5,739 nt of DNA from Haloarculaceae archaeon (GTDB lineage Archaea > Halobacteriota > Halobacteria > Halobacteriales > Haloarculaceae), in assembly GCA_018609945.1 (NCBI GenBank), contig JAHENO010000203.1, positions 1 to 5,739 on the forward strand, written 5' to 3'. The first letter of the stretch is position 1, and every line of letters begins with the position of its first letter. Position numbers and translations under genes: made by a program. The notes under the pieces were generated by a model that had not been told where the DNA came from, ran no database searches, and was given only the letters and a program-made list of their open reading frames with translations. This document shows positions 1 through 4,318 of the stretch, piece after piece.

Positions 1-71
1 ACCCGCTTGTCGTCCTCCGTGACGAAACAGAACGCGCGGAGGTCGACGTAGTGAAGCGGGACCGGCGGCAT
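1..71 (-). CDS. Probable COG1325/DUF54-type RNA-binding protein, N-terminus only (partial)
   Basis: Reading the minus strand from an ATG at 71-69 gives 23 complete codons before the window edge, beginning MPPVPLHYVDLRAF and continuing CFVTEDDKRV. The pattern of a short lead, HYVDLRAFC, then a TEDxxRV stretch resembles, from memory, the start of archaeal COG1325 proteins (PF01877, a predicted RNA-binding protein once proposed as exosome-associated). The start lies 4 bases after the stop of the small KOW-like gene at 76-255, so the two are probably co-transcribed and possibly translationally coupled; no separate promoter is visible. Only about a sixth of a typical-length protein can be seen, so the family call rests on one short conserved segment. 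The existence of the gene is more certain than its name. Confidence 0.55.
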   Translation of the reverse strand, partial: MPPVPLHYVDLRAFCFVTEDDKR

Positions 72-75
72 TCGC

Positions 76-255
76 CTACTCGGCCGGTTCGAGGTTGTCC
101 TCGGGCACGCCCTGCTCCTTGCCGTCCTCGAAGTCGACGACGTAGTTCGCGTCGCCGAACATCGTCTCCATCACCTGCGAGACGGTCCCCTCATGGCCGT
201 CGTACTCGCTGTGTTTGTCGTGCAAGACGACGGCGTCGCCTTCCTCGAAGGTCAT
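76..255 (-). CDS. Small KOW/SH3-like protein, 59 aa, conserved-hypothetical type
   Basis: The 59-residue frame starts MTFEEGDAVVLHD and ends with a TAG at 78-76. It is very acidic. Its GD-x-VV-x-H opening, a G-x-x-G-TV turn at about residues 20-25 (DGHEGTV), a YVVDFEDG strand pair at about 38-45 and a final VPEDNL are the pattern of a single small SH3-like barrel of KOW type, a fold often used for RNA or ribosome contacts. The frame stays open upstream to an ATG at 399. I chose the ATG at 255 because a TATA-like element sits 27 bases upstream of it, the acidic, fold-like sequence begins there, and the upstream extension is basic and Cys/Ser-rich and covers the divergent promoter. The downstream neighbour is a probable RNA-binding protein 4 bases away, which agrees with an RNA-related role. 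The specific function is unknown. Confidence 0.8.
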   Translation of the reverse strand: MTFEEGDAVVLHDKHSEYDGHEGTVSQVMETMFGDANYVVDFEDGKEQGVPEDNLEPAE

Positions 256-276
256 ACCTGCGGTACTCGATGCCCC

Positions 277-286
277 GATAAAAAGG
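277..286 (-). promoter_or_regulatory. TATA-like promoter element for the small KOW-like gene (probably leaderless)
   Basis: The minus strand reads CCTTTTTATC here, an A/T-rich island in GC-rich surroundings. Its centre is about 27 bases from the ATG at 255, the usual distance from an archaeal TATA box to the transcription start, so the transcript would begin at or within a few bases of the start codon (a leaderless mRNA, common in haloarchaea). No Shine-Dalgarno sequence is seen before the ATG, which agrees. Confidence 0.55.
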
Positions 287-305
287 GACTGTTTCGACCT
301 CGAAC

Positions 306-313
306 ACTTAAGT
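306..313 (+). promoter_or_regulatory. TATA-like element of the plus-strand promoter ahead of the leader ORF and Nudix gene
   Basis: ACTTAAGT is a perfect 8-base palindrome and an A/T-rich island. Its centre is about 27 bases before the ATG at 337, which would place the transcription start at that ATG rather than at the Nudix ATG at 417. The Nudix gene would then carry an approximately 80-base leader. It lies only 20 bases from the minus-strand TATA element at 277-286, so the two promoters are back to back and may interfere with each other. Because it is palindromic, it could in principle direct RNA polymerase either way. Confidence 0.5.
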
Positions 314-330
314 TGGACTCGGCCGAACCA

Positions 331-341
331 CCGGCTATGAC
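331..341 (+). repeat. Direct repeat copy 1 (11 bases) spanning the leader ORF start
   Basis: CCGGCTATGAC occurs here and again, identically, at 411-421, 80 bases downstream. In each copy the ATG is an initiation codon: 337 for the 27-codon leader ORF and 417 for the Nudix gene. Only this copy has a TATA-like element at the proper distance upstream. Confidence 0.6.
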
Positions 342-420
342 TCTCTCGACACACCTCTACCCTGGATCTATCAGGCCACTGCCCGACGACCATCCCCATT
401 GCCAGCGTAGCCGGCTATGA
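337..420 (+). CDS. Candidate 27-codon leader ORF overlapping the Nudix start
   Basis: The frame runs from ATG 337 to TGA 418-420 and begins MTLSTHLYPGSIRPLPDD. Its stop overlaps the Nudix start as ATGA, the classic arrangement for coupled re-initiation, and its ATG sits 27 bases after a TATA-like element, so it could be read from a leaderless transcript. Against it: the peptide is not acidic as haloarchaeal proteins usually are, it resembles no family I know, and a frame this short is easily open by chance. It may be only an untranslated leader for the Nudix mRNA, or an upstream ORF with a regulatory rather than protein role. Confidence 0.25.
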   Translation: MTLSTHLYPGSIRPLPDDHPHCQRSRL

Positions 421-421
421 C
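411..421 (+). repeat. Direct repeat copy 2 (11 bases) spanning the Nudix start codon
   Basis: This is an identical copy of CCGGCTATGAC at 331-341, and its ATG is the start codon of the Nudix hydrolase. No TATA-like element is visible 25-30 bases upstream, unlike copy 1. Confidence 0.6.
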
Positions 422-983
422 GGCGGTCGACGACCTCTGGTTCCTGGCCGACGAGGCCGACCAGCAGGCCGAACGGACCTACCACCGCCTGCGCGAGGGC
501 TACGACGACTACCGGGAGTTCGAGACGACCAAGCGGGTCTCCCGGCGGCGCTTCCGCACCGTCGCAGAACGTATCCGGGAGAACGGCGCACCCTACGGCG
601 CCCACACGCTCGCCTACCGGCCCTCGGGCGAGTTGCTGCTGGTCCGCCACGCCGCAGTCGACATGTGGGTCCTGCCCGGCGGCGAGTCCCAGTCCGGGGA
701 GACGTTCCGCGAGGCTGCCGAGCGCGAACTCCGGGAGGAGGCCGGCGTGACTGCCGACTACGAGGGGATGGGTCTGCTCGGCCGCGTCGACTTCCGTGCC
801 GACAGCCACCAGGTGTGGGGCGTGTTGCCGCTCTTCGAGGCGGCAGTCGACCCCGAGGCACCCGCCCCGACCGTCGAGGACCCCGACGGCGAGATTACCG
901 CTGCCCGGTGGTTCGACGAACTCCCCGAGGACACCCGCGACCGCGAGGAGTTGCTCGACTGGCGACGACGGCGCTTCGGCTAG
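417..983 (+). CDS. Nudix hydrolase, 188 aa
   Basis: This is a Nudix-superfamily pyrophosphohydrolase, expected to split a nucleoside diphosphate linked to another group (NDP-X) using divalent metal, in the cytoplasm. The complete Nudix box GX5EX7REUXEEXGU is at residues 89-111: Gly89, Glu95, Arg-Glu 103-104, Glu-Glu 107-108 and Gly-Val 110-111. It is preceded by the usual W-x-LPGG segment (84-89). An N-terminal extension of about 60 residues, rich in Arg, Glu and aromatics, comes before the Nudix fold; such an extension is seen in many haloarchaeal Nudix proteins and may aid dimerisation or substrate choice. The substrate cannot be read from the sequence. ATG 417 is the first possible start because an in-frame TAG lies at 408-410. 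No promoter is placed directly before it, so it is probably transcribed from the element at 306-313. The gene converges on the 1029-1655 gene, with 45 bases between their stops. Confidence 0.93.
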   Translation: MTAVDDLWFLADEADQQAERTYHRLREGYDDYREFETTKRVSRRRFRTVAERIRENGAPYGAHTLAYRPSGELLLVRHAAVDMWVLPGGESQSGETFREAAERELREEAGVTADYEGMGLLGRVDFRADSHQVWGVLPLFEAAVDPEAPAPTVEDPDGEITAARWFDELPEDTRDREELLDWRRRRFG

Positions 984-1028
984 CCGTTCGCTCATTCCGA
1001 CGCGTCGCGGTGGCTCTGTCGCACCCGG

Positions 1029-1655
1029 TCACTCCGCCGCCTCGCGGATCCGGTCGAAGACTTCGCGGCGGTCGCCCCCAGGCTGGGCCTCGATGGCCAC
1101 TCCCGGCTCCCCCGCGCCCGTCCGTGCGACCACCGCGGCGAGGTCTTCGAGCGGGTAGAGTCCCCCGGCCATGTCGAAGGCCTCGGCTGTCGGCCAGATG
1201 GCCGCCCACACGCGGATCGACAGCACTGGCGTCTCCGGTGTACCCAGCGCGTCCCCGTTCAGCGGGTAGCCCGCGTCGTACTGGAAGGCCTTCGCGGTGC
1301 GGCGGCCCCGAAGCCGCATCTCCTGGGAGCCGGTGTGTTCGACGTCGAGCAGGCCGTCCTGGGCCAGGCTCCCCCGGAACTCGCGGCGGGCGTACGGTGC
1401 CGCGACCCCGAGCAGTTTCTCCGGCGTCTCGTTGCCCGGGGGCGACGGGTCCATCGAGAGGCCCGTCGTGAAGAGGGCGCGCATCGACTGATCGATGTCG
1501 GCCGGGAGCAGTTGCTCGACCTGTTCGCGGAATTCGGGACGCTCGTAGACGGCGTTGTGTGCCTCGACGGTGACGAACCGGGAGTCGAACGCGGTTTCGG
1601 TCCACTCGTCGACGCGCTCCCAGGGATCGGTCTGGACAGTGGGCGGGGAGGACAC
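1029..1655 (-). CDS. Uncharacterised haloarchaeal-type protein, 208 aa
   Basis: The frame opens with GTG (1655-1653) and closes with TGA (1031-1029). Its composition (acidic, G/C-ending codons) fits a real haloarchaeal gene. I do not recognise a family. There is no signal peptide, membrane span or metal-binding cluster. Visible features are: a possible helical N-terminal part (about 12-65); a Pro-rich turn (69-78); a middle segment of basic and Gly residues (90-120, RREFRGS and RLRGRRT); a hydrophobic strand pair around 144-168 (VLSIRVWAAIWP and FDMAGGLYPLE); and a C-terminal Arg/Glu helix. The strand pair ending in AGGLYPL suggests an alpha/beta fold with a small-molecule or protein-contact role, but this is a guess. 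The GTG is the only conventional start in the region. The gene lies 43 bases downstream of the thermosome gene on the same strand and could be read through from it or have a weak promoter of its own. Confidence 0.8.
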   Translation of the reverse strand: MSSPPTVQTDPWERVDEWTETAFDSRFVTVEAHNAVYERPEFREQVEQLLPADIDQSMRALFTTGLSMDPSPPGNETPEKLLGVAAPYARREFRGSLAQDGLLDVEHTGSQEMRLRGRRTAKAFQYDAGYPLNGDALGTPETPVLSIRVWAAIWPTAEAFDMAGGLYPLEDLAAVVARTGAGEPGVAIEAQPGGDRREVFDRIREAAE

Positions 1656-1691
1656 GCCTAGCCGTTGGCGCTCCAGCAGTGAGAAGGCTAC

Positions 1692-1699
1692 GGTAAAGT
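1692..1699 (-). promoter_or_regulatory. Possible weak TATA-like element for the 1029-1655 gene
   Basis: The minus strand reads ACTTTACC at the very end of the thermosome gene, overlapping its TAA. It is about 40 bases from the GTG at 1655, which would give a leader of roughly 13 bases. The match to haloarchaeal TATA boxes is only partial and no Shine-Dalgarno is well placed, so read-through from the thermosome promoter is an equal possibility. Confidence 0.25.
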
Positions 1700-3282
1700 T
1701 AGCTCGCGGCGATGACGTCGTCGATGCGGACGATCATCGTCGCGGCTTCGGTCGCGGACTCGATGGCCTCGTGTTTGACTGCGGCGGGGTCGAGGACGCC
1801 GTAGTCGACGGGGTCGTCGATGACGCCGGACTGACCCTCGCTGATGATGCCGGCGCGGCCGGTCTCCTCGAAGCGTGCCCGGAGGTCGACCAGCGCGTCG
1901 ATGGGGTCCATGCCCGTGTTCTCGGCGAGCGTCCGGGGCAGGACGTCGACGGCGTCGGCGTAGGCCTCGACTGCCAGTTGCTTGCGGCCCTCGACGCTGG
2001 CGGCCGCCGCGCGGATGTGGTCGGCGATGGCGATCTCGGCTGCGCCGGCGCCGCCCACGACGCCGCCCTCCTCCAGGGCCGCGGTGACGACGTCGAGCGC
2101 GTCCTCGAGGGCGCGTTCGAGTTCGTCGACGACGTGTTCGGTGCCGCCGCGGGCGAAGATGGTGACCGACTCGGCGGCCGCGCCGCCCTCGACGAAGACG
2201 AGTTCGTCGTCGCCGTACTTCTGGACAGTGACGGACTCGGCGTGACCGAGGTCGTCGGCTTCGAGCGCGTCGACCGCTCCGACACGCGTTGCGCCGGTGG
2301 CAGCCGCGACGGCTTTCGCGTCGTCGCTGCTGACGCTCTCGAAGGCGAGAATGCCCTCGCCCGCGAGGTAAGAGCCCACGCGGTCCTCGATGTCGCCGTC
2401 GACGAACGCCACGTCCACGCCCACCTCGGCGAGCGCGTCGGCGTAGGAGCGCAGTTCCTCCTCCTCGGCGTCGAGCGCGGCGTTTAGCTGGTCGACGCTC
2501 TCGACGGCGTACTCCGCGTCGACGTTGCTCTCCCTGACCTCGAAGTCCTCGTCGATGACCGCGATGGCGGCGTCGGCGACCGAGCGGGGCATGTCGTCGT
2601 GTTCGGGTTCCTCGTCGACGATGACCCCCTCGATCAGTTCGGTCGCACTCGAGGACGCCCCAGCCTGGGCGTGGATCGTGATGGCGTCGCGGTCGACGCT
2701 GCCGTCCTCGCGGACTGCACTGACCGCGTCGACGACCGTCCCGGCCAGGTTCCCGGCCGCGACGTCGCCGGTGCCCTTGCCGGTCATGCTCGATTCGGCG
2801 ACCTCGATCAGTTGCTCGTCGTCGACGTCGGCGTCAAGGGTCGCCTCCTCGACGGCCTCGTGTGCGAGTTCGGCCGCCTCGAAGTATCCCTCGACGATCG
2901 TCGTCGGGTGGACGTCGTCGTCGAGGAGGTCCTCGGCCTGGGAGAGCAATTCGCCCGCGAGGACCGCCGCTGTGGTCGTGCCGTCGCCGACCTCCTCTTC
3001 CTGGGTCTCGGCGACTTCGCTCAACATCTGGGCCGCGGGGTGCTCGATGTCCATCTCGTCCAGGATGGTCGCGCCGTCGTTCGTGATGACGACGTCGCCG
3101 CTGTCCGAGACGAGCATCTTGTCCATCCCGCGGGGGCCAAGCGTCGTGCGTACCGCCTCGCTGATGGCCTTCCCCGCGGTGATGTTCGAGGACTGCGCGT
3201 CCTCACCCTGTGTCCGCTCCGTATCCTCGTCGAGAATGAACAGGGGCTGTGCCCCCATGCGTCGCTGTCCGGACTGTGACAT
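1699..3282 (-). CDS. Thermosome (group II chaperonin) subunit, 527 aa, tail-less paralogue
   Basis: This is an ATP-driven cytoplasmic folding-chamber subunit of the CCT/thermosome family. The order of motifs is complete: GPRGMDKML (49-57) and VVITNDGATIL (64-74) in the equatorial nucleotide site; EVGDGTTTA (97-105), the P-loop-like motif; MTGKG (166-170), whose Lys169 aligns with the nucleotide-sensing Lys of archaeal chaperonins; an apical domain (about 200-365); RGGTEHVVDELERALEDAL (378-396), whose Asp394 should be the hydrolytic Asp equivalent to GroEL Asp398; and LAENTGMDPIDALVDL (452-467). Two things differ from the standard subunit. The glycine loop reads VVGGAGAAEIAIA (408-420), where the usual form is VVGGGGAxE followed by an acidic residue. 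The chain also ends IDDVIAAS, with no Gly/Met-rich tail. Haloarchaea often carry two or three paralogues, and this looks like a divergent CCT3-type one. The ATG at 3282 has an SD at 9 bases and a TATA box. Confidence 0.96.
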   Translation of the reverse strand: MSQSGQRRMGAQPLFILDEDTERTQGEDAQSSNITAGKAISEAVRTTLGPRGMDKMLVSDSGDVVITNDGATILDEMDIEHPAAQMLSEVAETQEEEVGDGTTTAAVLAGELLSQAEDLLDDDVHPTTIVEGYFEAAELAHEAVEEATLDADVDDEQLIEVAESSMTGKGTGDVAAGNLAGTVVDAVSAVREDGSVDRDAITIHAQAGASSSATELIEGVIVDEEPEHDDMPRSVADAAIAVIDEDFEVRESNVDAEYAVESVDQLNAALDAEEEELRSYADALAEVGVDVAFVDGDIEDRVGSYLAGEGILAFESVSSDDAKAVAAATGATRVGAVDALEADDLGHAESVTVQKYGDDELVFVEGGAAAESVTIFARGGTEHVVDELERALEDALDVVTAALEEGGVVGGAGAAEIAIADHIRAAAASVEGRKQLAVEAYADAVDVLPRTLAENTGMDPIDALVDLRARFEETGRAGIISEGQSGVIDDPVDYGVLDPAAVKHEAIESATEAATMIVRIDDVIAAS

Positions 3283-3291
3283 GGTTTGATT

Positions 3292-3296
3292 ACCTC
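3292..3296 (-). promoter_or_regulatory. Shine-Dalgarno-like site of the thermosome gene
   Basis: The minus strand reads GAGGT, 9 bases before the ATG at 3282. It supports that start over the internal Met at residue 9. Because the predicted transcription start is near 3297-3300, the leader would be only about 15 bases and would begin almost at this site. Confidence 0.5.
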
Positions 3297-3319
3297 GGTT
3301 GAAAAGTCGTTTGCGGTTC

Positions 3320-3327
3320 TATATAAG
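3320..3327 (-). promoter_or_regulatory. TATA box of the thermosome gene
   Basis: The minus strand reads CTTATATA followed by G, a strong archaeal TATA match. Its centre is about 41 bases from the start codon, so transcription should begin around 3296-3298, leaving a short leader that contains the GAGGT. I could not identify a heat-shock element with confidence, although chaperonin genes of this group are known to be heat-inducible. Confidence 0.65.
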
Positions 3328-3378
3328 TGTTACTAATCAACCGCCGGCGCAGAGCGGCTGTTTGTGGGTGGGTGCCGG

Positions 3379-3389
3379 GCGCGACGCGC
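3379..3389. promoter_or_regulatory. Short GC dyad in the divergent thermosome/amidohydrolase intergenic region
   Basis: GCGCG-A-CGCGC is a perfect 5-base dyad around one base, ending 4 bases before the plus-strand TATA element at 3394-3400. That is where a BRE-proximal operator would sit. In DNA this rich in G and C, a dyad of this size can arise by chance. Confidence 0.2.
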
Positions 3390-3393
3390 GTGG

Positions 3394-3400
3394 CTTTAAG
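3394..3400 (+). promoter_or_regulatory. TATA-like element for the amidohydrolase-fold gene
   Basis: CTTTAAG is the only A/T-rich island in the last 80 bases before the gene that fits a TATA box. Its centre lies 30 bases before the ATG at 3427, giving a leader of 0-4 bases. A GGGGTGAG stretch at 3416-3423 could alternatively act as a ribosome-binding site if transcription starts earlier. Confidence 0.5.
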
Positions 3401-3426
3401 ACCACCGCCAGTAAAGGGGTGAGTAG

Positions 3427-4233
3427 ATGCTCGAACTGGAACACGGGTTCCGGGTCGTCGACGTTCACCTCGAGTTGGAACCGGACGGTGGGCGGCAGGG
3501 ACCGGCAGCCGGCGACCCCGAGCAGGTCGAGCGCGAACTCCACCAGGCCGGCGTGGTCCGCGGCCTCGCGTTCCCGGCCGACCGCGAGGGGTCGTATCTT
3601 AAGGCCAACAACGCCGTCGCGCGGATGAGCGTCGGCCGGCCGATGATCGCGGCCGCGCGGATCAACGGCTCCCGGGACCCGGGGCAGGGAGCCGGCTCGC
3701 GACTACGGAACATCGCCGCCTCGCGCGCGGACCACCACACCTCCCCCGCAGACGTCGAACAGTACGCCTACGACGATCGCTTCGTGTGCTTCAAACTCCA
3801 TCCGCCTGCCGACGGTCTTCCCGACGAGGAGGTTCTCGAGACCCTCGAAGCGGTTGGGCTGCCAGTCCTGACCTACGGTGGCCGCGGGTTCCAGCCCTCG
3901 GTCATCGAGGAGACGCTGCTCGAGTATAGCTTCCCCGTCGTCGTCTCGCACATGGGAGGGTACCCGCTCGACCGGAAACTGATGGACCGGACGATCGACC
4001 TGCTGGACCGCTACGAACAGTGTTACCTCGATACCAGTTTCGTCCGTCTGCGCGACCCCATCGAGCGGGCCGTCATGGAACACCCCGACCGCGTTCTCTT
4101 CGGGAGCGGTGCCCCGGCGGTCCACCCGACGGTTGCACTCATGGAGATTCTGACGCTGGACGTCCCCGAAGACGCGATGCGGAGGGTGTTCTCGAAGAAC
4201 GCCTCGCGGGTCGTCGACGAACTCGCACCGTAA
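3427..4233 (+). CDS. Amidohydrolase-fold (PF04909-like TIM-barrel) protein with eroded metal site, 268 aa
   Basis: The sequence follows the strand order of the amidohydrolase_2 family: VVDVHLEL (10-17) where a D-x-H-x-H strand is expected, RPMIAAARIN (71-80), RFVCFKLHPP (118-127), GLPVLTYGG (144-152), FPVVVSHMGG (169-178), CYLDTSF (199-205) and RVLFGSGAP (222-230). The length, about 270 residues, is normal for the family. His14, Lys123 and His175 are kept. Three usual ligand or catalytic positions differ: the second His of H-x-H is Glu16, the His of the PVxIHxG strand is Tyr150, and the Asp of the LFGSD motif is Gly228. It may therefore bind metal differently, act without metal, or have lost catalysis. 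The substrate is unknown. A TAG lies immediately before the ATG in frame, so 3427 is the earliest start. It is divergent from the thermosome and 85 bases ahead of the protease, which has its own promoter. Confidence 0.85.
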   Translation: MLELEHGFRVVDVHLELEPDGGRQGPAAGDPEQVERELHQAGVVRGLAFPADREGSYLKANNAVARMSVGRPMIAAARINGSRDPGQGAGSRLRNIAASRADHHTSPADVEQYAYDDRFVCFKLHPPADGLPDEEVLETLEAVGLPVLTYGGRGFQPSVIEETLLEYSFPVVVSHMGGYPLDRKLMDRTIDLLDRYEQCYLDTSFVRLRDPIERAVMEHPDRVLFGSGAPAVHPTVALMEILTLDVPEDAMRRVFSKNASRVVDELAP

Positions 4234-4289
4234 GGGATCCTACTACCGGAGAATCCCGGTGTCTAGGAATGGCTTATTCGGCCAGTAAC

Positions 4290-4299
4290 TATATATAAA
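4290..4299 (+). promoter_or_regulatory. TATA box of the secreted protease gene
   Basis: TATATATAAA is the strongest TATA match in the window, with its centre about 25 bases before the ATG at 4319. Transcription should start at or next to the start codon, giving a leaderless mRNA; no Shine-Dalgarno is seen. Its presence shows the protease is not dependent on the amidohydrolase promoter. Confidence 0.65.
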
Positions 4300-4318
4300 T
4301 GTTAGGTAATGGCATACT

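Noticed and set aside
256..399. Longer start for the small KOW-like gene, from the ATG at 399
   Set aside because: The 48-residue extension is basic and Cys/Ser-rich, unlike the acidic core. It would cross both promoters, and the TATA spacing fits the ATG at 255.
357..995. Minus-strand 212-codon frame opposite the Nudix gene
   Set aside because: The Nudix box on the plus strand is complete and decisive; this is its antisense shadow.
984..1028. Terminator between the convergent Nudix and 208-aa genes
   Set aside because: In the 45 bases I see no T-tract on either strand and no convincing hairpin.
895..1605. Minus-strand 236-codon frame overlapping the 1029-1655 gene and the Nudix 3' end
   Set aside because: It is strongly Arg/Pro/Gly-rich, which is not like haloarchaeal acidic proteins, and it overlaps two better frames.
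1555..2487. Long plus-strand open frame (310 codons) opposite the thermosome gene
   Set aside because: It is antisense to a clear thermosome coding sequence. Its protein is a low-complexity Val/Asp/Gly-rich product of the opposite strand's GC-rich codons and has no recognisable motif or promoter.
2525..3289. Plus-strand open frames of 226-254 codons opposite the N-terminal part of the thermosome
   Set aside because: The same shadow effect applies: Ser-rich or Asp/Gly-rich translations with no domain, and they conflict with the thermosome frame.
4234..4260. Small inverted repeats (ACCGG with CCGGT at 4245-4260; GGGAT with ATCCC at 4234-4257) after the amidohydrolase stop as a terminator
   Set aside because: The arms are only 5 bases, the two pairings exclude each other, and there is no T-run. 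Archaeal termination usually depends on T-rich tracts.
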